DNA of 14,787 nt. It comes from Oscillospiraceae bacterium. GTDB lineage: Bacteria > Bacillota_A > Clostridia > Oscillospirales > Oscillospiraceae. Shown here one piece after another: positions 1 to 8,900 of the stretch (position 1 is its first letter; the number at the start of each line of letters is the position of its first letter). Made by a program: the position numbers and the translations under genes. Where the stretch lies: assembly GCA_017939025.1 (NCBI GenBank), contig JAGBAI010000177.1, forward strand, positions 1 to 14,787, given 5' to 3'. The notes beneath the pieces are model-generated. The model saw nothing but the letters and a program-made list of their open reading frames with translations, searched no databases and was not told the DNA's origin.

Positions 1-145
1 AGCAGTTTTGCCGGAGCGGATTTTCGTCCAGACGAGAAATTGGACGCAGGGAATACTCGGCGTATTGTCAAGGACAATTGCGATGTATGGGCGGAAATCC
101 GCCCGTCAAAACCGATGCGGGTTCGACTCCCGTTGGACTAAAACC
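1..145 (+). ncRNA. 3' part of a structured RNA with a tRNA-like T-arm (partial, unidentified)
   Basis: No credible protein gene covers this stretch, but it is dense in secondary structure on the plus strand. GTCCA (27-31) can pair with TGGAC (41-45). A hairpin near 61-83 has the core ATTGTC-AAG-GACAAT. A GGGCGG-AAAT-CCGCCC hairpin lies near 89-105. A T-arm-like hairpin, GCGGG-TTCGACT-CCCGT, spans 117-133 with a canonical TTCGA loop. TTGGACTA follows (133-140), like the 3' strand of a closing stem, but a full partner (about TAGTCCA) is not found at tRNA spacing, nor is an anticodon arm. I infer that the partner lies left of the window and that this is not an ordinary tRNA. Candidates are a raiA-motif-type RNA, a tmRNA-like RNA, or a tRNA 3' end used as an attachment site. 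None is proven. Confidence 0.4.
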
Positions 146-221
146 ATAGTTTTCTTCATGTTACTTTATAAAACAAAACCAGCAGAAAGTCAAGCAAATG
201 CGGCACCGGAAAGAAGAAATT

Positions 222-256
222 ATGCAGGCAGATACCAAGACCGTATCTGCCTGCAT
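222..256. terminator. Rho-independent terminator, probably bidirectional
   Basis: A 14-bp perfect stem (222-235 with 243-256) encloses a 7-nt loop. On the plus strand it is followed by TTTCTTACTT, and on the minus strand by AATTTCTTCTTTCC. It starts 4 bases beyond the stop codon of the minus-strand membrane protein gene, so it plausibly ends the TIR/SPFH operon. It could also end the plus-strand structured RNA at the left edge. Confidence 0.8.
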
Positions 257-260
257 TTTC

Positions 261-950
261 TTACTTATTCAGCTTACACAGGCGGTTTCTCTCAGAAAGG
301 ATCCCGGCGGCTTTGCGGCAAAGCTGTTTGGCGGCATTGCTGTCGCCGTCTGCAATGGCAGCCTGGAGTTCGTCCACGGCAGCACTCAGGTCGGCCTCGA
401 TTTCCGTCAGGGAATCGCTGCTGACGGGATCAGAGTAGCGCATTTCCTCGGCAAACTGCTTCACAGCTGCTGCGGCATCGGGGTTGTCGCACTGGGCTGC
501 CATCTGGTTGACCTTGGACTGCAAAGAACGCATGAGTTTTACGTCCTTTTTAAGCATTACATCCTGGACATGGATTTCCTCCACCACGGCCTGCACGCTG
601 ATGAGGCCCAGAGTCACCGCTGCCAGAGCAACAGCAAACACCGCCACGCTGACCCACCAGGGTATGTAGGCACCCCAGATCATGAAGGGCACTCCGGCGA
701 TCACCTGGAAGGCCAGATATCCAAAGCCCAGCTTCGCCAGAGGGAAGCCATAAAACCGGCTTCTGGCATCGGGCTTTTTCAGAAAGGCCACATAGCAGGT
801 GTAACCCGCCACCGCGAAGGCGATCAGCGTAAAGCCCACGCCGATGAGCCGCTCCGCCACCTTCGGGAAGGGGATCACAAAAATCAGCAGGAAATACACC
901 GCCAGCAATACCCCCAGGGCGATCAAAGCGTGCTTCATATCTTTTCTCAT
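261..950 (-). CDS. Four-helix membrane protein of unknown function, last gene of the TIR/SPFH operon
   Basis: The 229-residue product has four hydrophobic segments at about 8-27, 36-57, 73-93 and 98-119, then a roughly 110-residue helical, charged tail (120-229). The basic N-terminus (MRKDMK) and even number of helices suggest that both ends are cytoplasmic. I recognise no catalytic motif and no named family. The start is well supported: AAGGAG lies 9 bases before the ATG. The gene begins 22 bases after the stop of the TIR/RCC1/PDZ gene, so the two are very probably co-transcribed, and a strong terminator follows. From context it may be an accessory membrane partner of the TIR and SPFH proteins, with the tail available for cytoplasmic contacts. 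That role is inference. Confidence 0.85.
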   Translation of the reverse strand: MRKDMKHALIALGVLLAVYFLLIFVIPFPKVAERLIGVGFTLIAFAVAGYTCYVAFLKKPDARSRFYGFPLAKLGFGYLAFQVIAGVPFMIWGAYIPWWVSVAVFAVALAAVTLGLISVQAVVEEIHVQDVMLKKDVKLMRSLQSKVNQMAAQCDNPDAAAAVKQFAEEMRYSDPVSSDSLTEIEADLSAAVDELQAAIADGDSNAAKQLCRKAAGILSERNRLCKLNK

Positions 951-972
951 GTTATTTCACTCCTTTGTCTTT

Positions 973-3927
973 TCAGGGCTGGCTGTCCAGGATGATCTCC
1001 ACAGACAACTGCTTCCCATCCCGGATCAGCTTCACGTTGGCGTTGTCTCCTGCCCTGTAGCTGCGCAGAGCCCGGGTCAGCGCAGTCACGTCCTCAATGG
1101 AATGCCCGTCCAGGGCAATAATGATGTCCTTAGGCTGGATCCCGGCGAACTCAGCCACACCGCCTTTATCCACATCCACCACATAAGCACCCGCCTGCCC
1201 GGCAAAACTCTGGACAGTGAGTCCCATGTAGGCCGGGAAGTCTTCTGTTTCTCCATAAGCAAAAGATTCTGCCGCTTTTGAGGATACAGGAAGCTTAATA
1301 CCGGCCCAGTCAGAGACATCACCCTGTCCAAACTGGTTGCTGCCTGTAGAAACCAGGGTGCCGTCTGATTTTAAACCCACTGCATGATTCTCACTTGCAG
1401 CAACAGTTACTATGTCCGTCCATTTTTGCGTGTTATACCATCCCAGACTTCTGCCTGCCATGACGGTGGTACCATCTGACTTCACGCCGATGGTGGAATA
1501 GTGTCCCTTTGCGGTAACATCGACAATATCTGCCCAATTCTGCACATTGCACTGACCGTATTCATTCTGACCGGTTGCGACTACGGTGTTGTCTGCCCTC
1601 AGACCGACAGTATAGTTTCCACCATTGCTGATTTTAATGATATCTGTCCAGCTTTCTACATCACACCGCCCTCTTTGATTGTCGCCTGCCGCCACGACTG
1701 TGCCGTCGGATTTCAATCCGACCAAATGCCCACCGGCTTCGACAGCAATGATATCTGACCAGCCAGAGATGTCAGGAACATCTACGTACTTTGACGCAGT
1801 GACAACGGTTCCATCCATTTTCAATCCCATCAGCACATTATTACCCCTGACAGAAATAGAGACAATATCCTGCCACCCATCGATTTCCTCTTTAAGACCG
1901 ATTTGTTCTATTCTTCCGGCAATGACTACAGTGCCATCCGCTTTTAAACCAACGGAGTTCACACCGTATGCGCTGACTGCGACGATATCTGACCAGTCAG
2001 CTACATCGCATTGGCTGTATTCTTCATCGATCCGTTCAGCCTTCTGGGTCATGGTATTCCAGTTCGATACATTCTCACCTGCAACGTACACCGTTCCGTC
2101 ATTCTTAAGCGCAAGCGTATGGAAGCTGCCCACGGCAACGGTATTCCGCACAGCAACTTTGTCCCACAGCGCAAACGAACGCTCCCGGGCATCGCTGTAA
2201 TCTCCCAGCTTGCCGAAGGCAATGGCGGCCTCCGCAATTCTTCCCTGCTGATACAGTTCCTCCGCCGCGGCATATTCCGGTGAAACAGGTTCTTCTGCTT
2301 CTTCTGCTTCGGGAATCTCCGTCTGCATGGAAACAGGTAGAGTTTCCTCCTTCTTTCCCGTCAACATGGGAACCACAACCGTATTCACCAGAATCGCCAG
2401 AATCACCATGGCGCACACAACCGGCAGGATGATTTTCAGCTTATGTCCAAATTCCGCCGCTTTTTTCTGCTCCTGCTGCTGCCTTTCTTTCCGCTGCTGC
2501 CGGGCAAGCTGTGCTTTTCGCTGCTGTTCCACTTCTTCCGCTTCCTCCCGGGCTTCCATTTCCCGGACGGTGCTGCGGTAGATTTCAATCTGCTGAACGC
2601 TGTCCCGCCAGCCGGGGATGGTCTGCAATTGGGCGATGGCTTCCCGGAGATTGGCCTTCTCCCGACCGTCCTTCCGAGCCGCCAGCTTTTTCGCCATATG
2701 GTAAACGGTATCCTTGCGGATCCCTTCCAGCTTTTCCAGCAAAGCTTCATCGCCGAAGCGCAGGGCCTTCTGGTAATTGGCGCTGTCTAAGCAGGCCGGC
2801 TCGATGCGTTCCAGCTCCTCTTCCCGGCTGATGTGGTACTCCGCCATCAGCTTACCGAAGTAGGCATCCCCGTTCTCCGGCTCCATATCCAGCACCTTTT
2901 CGCAGTACTTGTCCGCAGAATCCCAGTCCCGGTCTTCCAGGAACAGCACAGCCCGGCGCAGCAGCGGGGCCGTATTGGGATTTTCACTGACCAGAACCCG
3001 CTCCTGTATCACCGTGACCTGCTTCTTTTTGGGCAGCAGCTTGTCAATGCCCCGGAGCAGATCCTGAATGGCACCCACCTTGCCCAAATTCTGGGCCTGG
3101 AACCGGGCAAACTCCGTGGGCATATCGTAAGCATCGATATCCCGGAAGCAGGGAATCAAATAGCGGTTCTTATCCACTTCCATGAGTTTTAGGAACCGGC
3201 TCCATTCATTCTTCACCCACACTGCCTGGAACCGCTCATAATCCGTGCCCACCACCAGCATGATCCGGGCGGAATTCAGCGCCGCGAAGATGTAAGGCTC
3301 ATATTCCTGTCCCAGCTTGTCTTCCAGACTGACCCGGGAGAAGAAGACCCGCAGGCCCTTTTCCGTCAGGGCGTTGTAGATATCCTGGGCCAGAACACTG
3401 TCCAGGGTTCGGTTGCCTTCTTCGTCGGTCTCCTTGTAGCAGATAAAAATATCATAGGGCGCTTCCTTACCGGAAACCGTCAGAATGCCTTTTCGCAGTT
3501 CTTCGATCTGCTTAGCCTCCTGCCGGTACAGCTTCCGGGCAGAGGCATCCGCATATTCCAGGGCCAGGGAATAATCCTTATTTTCCATAACGCTGGCATA
3601 AGAGCTGCGGTGGCAGGTGGGGATCTTCTTCCCATCTGCGGGATCATCCACATATTCAATGCCATAATCGCAGAGCACCAGACCCCAGTAGGCTTCCGCC
3701 TCCTCGGGAAATTCCGCCACGATCTGCTCGTAGACCCCCGCCGCCTTGTCAAACTCACAAAGCCGGCGCAGCCGGTGCGCCCGGTTGAACAGGCTCAGTT
3801 TTTTCTCATTGTCCACCGTCGGCACAGTCTGCACCGTGCCGCAGTATTCACATTCGGCAACGGAAGAATCCGGTGTCAATACCAGATCACCGCCGCACAT
3901 TTTACATCGGATCACTGCCATGGCCAT
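973..3927 (-). CDS. Transmembrane TIR-domain protein with N-terminal zinc ribbon, RCC1-like propeller and C-terminal PDZ domain
   Basis: The product has 984 residues. Order of parts: zinc ribbon with CKMC and CEYC pairs (Cys 8, 11, 26, 29); helical TPR-like stretch (about 40-150); TIR domain (about 158-265) opening with YDIFICYKETD and carrying WVKNE with Glu241 as the likely NADase glutamate; helical repeats and an E/K/Q-rich coiled coil (330-490); one membrane helix (about 497-522); a short acidic linker and a TPR-like unit; seven divergent RCC1-like repeats (about 597-880) with the pattern VGLKSDGTVV...W.DI; and a PDZ domain (about 898-982) with MGLTV and a GVAEFAGIQPKD core. Basic residues before the helix suggest TIR inside and RCC1/PDZ outside. 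It is a paralogue of the 1030-residue TIR protein upstream, which lacks the PDZ. The ATG overlaps the SPFH stop as TGATG. A second in-frame ATG at 3921 has better spacing from AAAGG and matches the paralogue's N-terminus. The domain calls are firm; the cellular role is unknown. Confidence 0.93.
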   Translation of the reverse strand: MAMAVIRCKMCGGDLVLTPDSSVAECEYCGTVQTVPTVDNEKKLSLFNRAHRLRRLCEFDKAAGVYEQIVAEFPEEAEAYWGLVLCDYGIEYVDDPADGKKIPTCHRSSYASVMENKDYSLALEYADASARKLYRQEAKQIEELRKGILTVSGKEAPYDIFICYKETDEEGNRTLDSVLAQDIYNALTEKGLRVFFSRVSLEDKLGQEYEPYIFAALNSARIMLVVGTDYERFQAVWVKNEWSRFLKLMEVDKNRYLIPCFRDIDAYDMPTEFARFQAQNLGKVGAIQDLLRGIDKLLPKKKQVTVIQERVLVSENPNTAPLLRRAVLFLEDRDWDSADKYCEKVLDMEPENGDAYFGKLMAEYHISREEELERIEPACLDSANYQKALRFGDEALLEKLEGIRKDTVYHMAKKLAARKDGREKANLREAIAQLQTIPGWRDSVQQIEIYRSTVREMEAREEAEEVEQQRKAQLARQQRKERQQQEQKKAAEFGHKLKIILPVVCAMVILAILVNTVVVPMLTGKKEETLPVSMQTEIPEAEEAEEPVSPEYAAAEELYQQGRIAEAAIAFGKLGDYSDARERSFALWDKVAVRNTVAVGSFHTLALKNDGTVYVAGENVSNWNTMTQKAERIDEEYSQCDVADWSDIVAVSAYGVNSVGLKADGTVVIAGRIEQIGLKEEIDGWQDIVSISVRGNNVLMGLKMDGTVVTASKYVDVPDISGWSDIIAVEAGGHLVGLKSDGTVVAAGDNQRGRCDVESWTDIIKISNGGNYTVGLRADNTVVATGQNEYGQCNVQNWADIVDVTAKGHYSTIGVKSDGTTVMAGRSLGWYNTQKWTDIVTVAASENHAVGLKSDGTLVSTGSNQFGQGDVSDWAGIKLPVSSKAAESFAYGETEDFPAYMGLTVQSFAGQAGAYVVDVDKGGVAEFAGIQPKDIIIALDGHSIEDVTALTRALRSYRAGDNANVKLIRDGKQLSVEIILDSQP
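1288..2139 (-). repeat. Degenerate RCC1-type coding repeats (seven units) in the TIR/PDZ gene
   Basis: The translated segment holds seven units of roughly 38-54 residues, each centred on (S/K)DGT(V/L)V and ending in W.DI(V/I). The first unit has an insertion of about 15 residues, and units 2, 3 and 6 have lost the G.N..GQC signature. Seven units match the usual blade number of an RCC1 beta-propeller. The units are far more divergent than those in the paralogous gene. Confidence 0.75.
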
Positions 3928-5663
3928 CAGCCTTTCTTATGTCCACACTCCGGGCAGAATTTGGTTTTGATATTCTTCTCGCCGCATTCGGGGCAATCCC
4001 AGGTTTCGCTGGGCATTTTGGTACCGCATTCGGGGCAGAATTTGCTGGTAATGTTCATTTTGCCGCACTCTGGGCAGTTCCAGCCCTGTTTCGGTTCGGG
4101 CTTCTTTGCACCGCACTCGGGGCAGAATTTGCTCTGGATATTGGTTTCGCCGCAGGTGCAGTTCCAACCGGTGGGCTGTGCAGGGGCGGTCTGCTGGCCG
4201 AACATGGGAGCCATGGCCTCTTTGGTCATGCCCATGACACCGCCCAATGCGCCCAATGTCACACCCAGTCCGGCGATATCGCCTAAGCCCGCACCGCCGC
4301 CGTTAGCACCCATCTGACCCAGGGCATCGGCATAGGCCTTCTGGACATCGGCCTGGATCACATCCCGCTGGTTGTAGCCCTTAGCCTGCATTTCGGCAGC
4401 TTCGGCAAAGGCTTTGGCTTTGTAGGCTTCGGCTTCTGCCTGGGCTTTGATTCTGATGACTTCCGCATCGCCCTCTGCGCCGATGATTTTCATCCGGGCG
4501 GCAGTCTGGGCTTCCACAGCCTTGCGCTCGGCTTCGGCGACAGCGATTGTCTTGCGGATCTGTTCTTCCCGGATGTTTAAGTACTGGTCGGCAAACTGCT
4601 GCTTCATCTTCCGGAAATTGGGGTCATCGTCGGGGGTAACCACTCTTGCCACGAAGAAGTCTGCCAGTTCCAGACCGTATTCTGCCAGTCTGGGGGTGAT
4701 CCGGGCCTTCAGTGCGTCGCTCAGCTCCATGAGCCGCTCATCGATTTCCAGAACGTTGATGGCATTTTCCCGGATGGTGGCAGCCAGATAACTCTTCACC
4801 TGGGTCATGACCATGGAGCGGAAGAAGCTCTTGCCGTTGCCCACCAGCTGCTCCTGGGTCAGGCCAGCCGTAGTTCCCACCAGCTTCAGCAGAAGCTTTC
4901 TGGAATTGGTAACACGAATGTTGAATTCACCGGAGGCACCCAGTTCAATGTGCATACCAGTCATGGGATCAAACAGCCGCACCTTGGAATCGGTACCCCA
5001 TTTGATGCCCATCTGAGTGGTCATGTTGACAAAGTAGACTTCAGAATGGAAGGTTCCCTCGGTGTCCGTGGGCAGATCGTAGAGTTTTTCCAAGATAGGC
5101 AGCTGCTGGGTCTCCAGAGTATACCGGCCCGCGCCGAACAGATCCAATGCCTGGCCGTCCCGGAAGAAGATGGCCTCCTGGCTCTCGTGGACGATCAGCT
5201 GGGAACCTAAGTTAAAGTCCTCAATGGGGTGCTTCCAGACCAGAGTCTCGTTGTCGCCCTCGTACTTGATGATGGAAGCCAGACCGTCCTTTTTGATGGC
5301 CTCGGTCTTGAGCCGTTCCGTCACATCGTTGACATGGTCGCAGACGGGGCAGATATAGCTGCTTGCGTCCCTGCTGGTGGTCAGCCGGACACCGCACTGC
5401 TCGCAGGAGAATTCCGCCAGCTTGGCATCATCCAGCGCAGCCTGGACATACTCCCGGCACACGGGGCAGCGGACAGTCCTGCCGTCAGCCTGGTCATGGA
5501 CAAACAGGTTGCCGCAATGAGGACAGGTACGGGTGACCATCCGCTCGGTGCGGACATTGATGGTGTGACCGCAGTCGCAGTCAATAAATTTCCGGGCAAA
5601 AAAGCCGGTTTTTGCCTGGGCATAACGCCCGCACTGGGGACATTCTATTACAAATTTGGACAT
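3927..5663 (-). CDS. SPFH (flotillin/prohibitin-like) domain protein flanked by multiple zinc ribbons
   Basis: The 578-residue protein starts with three zinc-ribbon-like CxxC pairs (Cys 8/11 with 29/31, 47/50 with 66/69, 87/90 with 105/108). An SPFH/band-7-type domain (about 145-340) follows, then a long alanine/glutamate/lysine coiled coil (about 355-430) typical of SPFH oligomers. A glycine-rich hydrophobic segment (450-480) comes next, and the C-terminus has three tandem ribbons near 500-576 of the form W(N/D)CPECG..NI..KFCPECG. It resembles the SPFH/virion-core-like family of Firmicutes. No ordinary transmembrane helix is evident, so membrane association would be peripheral, through the SPFH region or the glycine-rich segment. 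SPFH proteins form ring or cage assemblies that organise membrane patches; the ribbons may bind protein or nucleic acid. AGGAG lies 8 bases before the ATG. The stop overlaps the next TIR gene (TGATG), suggesting coupled translation. Confidence 0.92.
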   Translation of the reverse strand: MSKFVIECPQCGRYAQAKTGFFARKFIDCDCGHTINVRTERMVTRTCPHCGNLFVHDQADGRTVRCPVCREYVQAALDDAKLAEFSCEQCGVRLTTSRDASSYICPVCDHVNDVTERLKTEAIKKDGLASIIKYEGDNETLVWKHPIEDFNLGSQLIVHESQEAIFFRDGQALDLFGAGRYTLETQQLPILEKLYDLPTDTEGTFHSEVYFVNMTTQMGIKWGTDSKVRLFDPMTGMHIELGASGEFNIRVTNSRKLLLKLVGTTAGLTQEQLVGNGKSFFRSMVMTQVKSYLAATIRENAINVLEIDERLMELSDALKARITPRLAEYGLELADFFVARVVTPDDDPNFRKMKQQFADQYLNIREEQIRKTIAVAEAERKAVEAQTAARMKIIGAEGDAEVIRIKAQAEAEAYKAKAFAEAAEMQAKGYNQRDVIQADVQKAYADALGQMGANGGGAGLGDIAGLGVTLGALGGVMGMTKEAMAPMFGQQTAPAQPTGWNCTCGETNIQSKFCPECGAKKPEPKQGWNCPECGKMNITSKFCPECGTKMPSETWDCPECGEKNIKTKFCPECGHKKG

Positions 5664-5737
5664 AGTTTTTTCTCCTAATCAAACTGTTTTGGGGTTGTCA
5701 ATTTTAAGCAGCTTATTATCAAATCGCATTACTTTCT

Positions 5738-5869
5738 GTAGGGGAGGGTCTTGACCCTCCCGCAACCTTTCGAACAATGTGCAGTAACCTTTATGTCACA
5801 GCGGTTCTTTTCTTCTTTTTTACCACTCAGACTCTGTTATTTAGCGGGAGGGTCAAGACCCTCCCCTAC
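5738..5869. repeat. 132-bp segment bounded by exact 26-bp inverted REP-like repeats
   Basis: Positions 5738-5763 and 5844-5869 are exact reverse complements. Each copy is itself nearly palindromic around GGAGGGTC-TT-GACCCTCC and carries a GTAGGGG/CCCCTAC end facing outwards. They enclose about 80 bp with no gene. This is a paired REP (BIME-like) unit or a small MITE; no clear target-site duplication is visible. It sits in the 286-bp gap between the 1030-residue TIR gene and the SPFH gene, where folded transcript could attenuate transcription or stabilise the upstream mRNA. Confidence 0.75.
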
Positions 5870-5891
5870 GGTAAAATGAACTGGAACCATG

Positions 5892-5916
5892 ACCCAGCGT
5901 TAAGCACACGCTGGGT
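5892..5916. other. Hairpin downstream of the first TIR gene
   Basis: A 9-bp perfect stem (ACCCAGCGT with ACGCTGGGT) and 7-nt loop lies about 34 bases beyond the stop of the 1030-residue TIR gene. On the minus strand no T-run follows, so it is not a typical intrinsic terminator. It may protect the mRNA 3' end or contribute to weak termination together with the adjacent REP pair. Confidence 0.45.
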
Positions 5917-5949
5917 ACCTTATTTACCCAAGGCAGAACCTCTTTTTTA

Positions 5950-8900
5950 TTAGGGAAGCTTTATATCTGTCCAGTCAGAGACATTGCATTGGCTGAACTT
6001 ATTCGATCCAGTTGCAACAACTGTTCCATCGCTGCGCAAGCCTACAGTATACCAACCTGTTGTACTAATGGCTACAATATCTGTCCAATTTTCGGTATCG
6101 CATTGACCATACTTATTGCTGCCTATAGCCACCACTGTTCCATCACTACGTAAGGCAACAGTATGGCTACTTGCTGCGCCGACAGCTACAATATCTGTCC
6201 ATTTCTCAGTGGAGCAACGGTCGTTGTCACTAGTACCTACGGCCACTACACTCCCATCTCTGCGCAGACCTACAGTATGATAACCACCCGCCTTGACTGC
6301 TATGATATCCCTCCATTTGTCGGTATTACATTGACCATAATCATTAGCACCTACAGACACTACGGTTCCATCTTTACGCAAACCTACGGTGTGGTTTCTT
6401 CCTGCGCTGACAGCTACAATGTCTGTCCATTTTTTTACATTGCACTGACCATTATCATTCATGCCTACAGCTACTACCGTCCCATTACTGCGCAAACCTA
6501 CAGTATGCCAACCTCCTGCACTGACGGCTATGATATCTGTCCAGTGGTCGGTATTGCATTGACCATTCTCGTTGTAACCTACAGCCAGCACCGTTCCATC
6601 ATCACGCAAGCCTGCGGTATGATACTGTCCAGCACTGACCTCGATGATATTCTTCCAATGATCGGTATCTCGCCGACCGTCCTCGTCAGAGCCTACATCC
6701 ACTACGGTTCCATCATTGCGTAAACCCACAGTATGATAATATCCTGCACTAATAGTTTCTTTTCCACATTCTGCCCAAAGTTCCTGGCTCCGCTCCTGAG
6801 CATCACTATAAGACTTCAACTTGCCAAAAGCAATCGCCGCCTTTGCGGTTTCTCCGCTTTCTGCCAATGCTGCCGCCGCATCATACTGGGCCTTCAATTG
6901 CAGTTCCTCCATAGCCTCATTACTTCCTGCGATCATATCGGAACTATCCTTATAGCCTGATAATTCTTCAAAGGCAGCAATCGCTTCCTCATACTTACCC
7001 GCACCCATCAGAGCAACGGCTGCATTATACTGTCTTTCCAGAATCGCCAGTTCACATTTTTCGATTTTTTCAGCACTGTCCTTATAATCCCCCAGTGCCT
7101 CAAAAGCCACAATTGCCTCCCCATACTGCCCATTTTCCATCAGCGCAACCGCTTCCTTATAGGCATTCCCGGGGATAACCACCTTCGTGACCACCAAAGT
7201 CACCGCAACCACCAGCACAACACAGGCCGCAGTCGTCACAGCAATCCTCTTGTTCCGCTTCTGCCGTGCCTTTCGCTTCTGCTCCGCAGCCGCTCTTTGC
7301 CGTTCCTTCTCGGCATCGATTTTCGCCTGTTCATCCGCAGCCCGTTTGCGGCAGTGTTCCGCGAGGTTCCTGCTGTCCTTGTAGTCCGCCAGCCCGGCAA
7401 AATTCACCGCCAGCTTTTTCAGCGTATCCGGCTCTGTTTCCTTCTTTGCCTGTTCCAGCCAGTTTTGATAGTCCTTCTCCCGGCGGGCAAGACCATCGTT
7501 ATAAATTGTCTCCGCCTGCTTGTCAGCTTCGGCAATATGGGCATCATAAGCCGCTTCCAGTTTGGCAACAGAGCGGGCATCGGCCTCCTGGGCCTTCTTT
7601 ACCCGGTCATTGAGCTGGGTGAACAGGTGCTTCTTTTCACTCTGCAAATTCTCCGCCACCGCACCCACAGCGAATTTTTCCGCCCGGGAAAGCTGCTTAT
7701 GTTCAGCCCACCACTTTTCCTCCTCCCGGTACTGCTGCCGCCGTCCGGATACTTCGGAAGTATAGCTTAAGTCAAGCTGATACAGCCTCCGGATAGTATT
7801 CTGCTCCACATAGCCGGACAGGCTGAACTGCTCTGCCATTTCGGTAATATAGGCAGACTTCTCGTTGATGTACAGCGTCTCAGAACGGACATTCTGGTAC
7901 ACATCCCGACGCTTGCGCACCAGGGCATCCATAGTCCGGCACTTCTCCTGTGCCAGAGCCTTGCCAATATAAGCCTGGGCATTTCTGGCATCGTTGTTCA
8001 GCACATCCTCGAAGAAGCTATCCGCCTTGGCCCAGTCGCCATCCTCCAGGGCCATGTTGCCCCGATCCAGCAGAGACGCGATCTTGTTGCTGCCGCCGGT
8101 ACCACCCACGACCACCTTTTCTTGTATTACAGTTGTAGTCTGTTTCTTCAGGGGGATATACTTCTCCATATTGAAGAGGATATCCTGTACCGCGCCCATC
8201 TTGCCCAGATCCACGCCTTGCAGGGGCCGGAATTCTTTGGGCATATCATAGGCATCCATACCCTTATAGCAGGGAACCAGATGTCTGGACTTATCCTCAG
8301 CGCAGATCTTTAAGTAGCGGCTCCATTCGTTTTTAACCCACACGGCGCTGTAGTATTCCGGGTCAGTGGCGATGGCCAGCATGACCTTGGCAGAATTCAG
8401 GGCCGCAAAGATATAGGGTTCGTAGGCCTCACCCAGCTTACTTTGCAGGGTGATCCGGGAGAAGAAGACCCGGTAACCCTGTGCTGTCAGGGCTGTATAC
8501 AGATCCTGGGCCAGAACAGAGTCCAGCGTCCGGTCACCATTCTCGTCCGTTTCCTTGTAGCAAATGAAGATGTCATAGGGCTTTTCGTTTGCGGAGACCT
8601 CCAGAATGCCTGTACGGAGCTTTTCCAGATGCTTGGCTTCCTCCCGGTAGACCTTCCGGGCCACGGCATCGGCATATTCCATAGCCAGATCCAAATTGGC
8701 GTCATCCAGCACGCTGTCGTAGCTGAGACGATGACAGGTGGGCACTTTTTTGCCGGTAGCCGGATCATCCACATACTCGATGCCATACTTGCACAGCACC
8801 AGTCCCCAATAGCTTTCCGCCTCGCTGGGGAATTCGGCCTTGATGGCATCGTAAATACCCGCCGCCCGGTCAAATTCGCAGTTCAGCCGAAGCTTGTTCG

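Noticed and set aside
60..141. Ordinary tRNA gene ending at 141
   Set aside because: The T-arm fits, but there is no matching 5' acceptor strand, D-arm or anticodon arm at the right distance, and no CCA follows.
198..995. Plus-strand open frame of 265 residues
   Set aside because: It is antisense to the four-helix membrane protein and runs through the terminator at 222-256. The composition is His/Gln/Gly-rich with no domain, and the minus-strand gene has a proper ribosome site and membrane segments.
3610..4317. Plus-strand open frame of 235 residues with repeated PHSGQ motifs
   Set aside because: The repeats are the antisense image of the tandem CPECG zinc ribbons of the SPFH protein, and the frame crosses two real genes.
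5953..6750. CRISPR-like periodic repeats
   Set aside because: The 114-bp period is one continuous reading frame of RCC1 repeats with no spacers, leader or cas genes.
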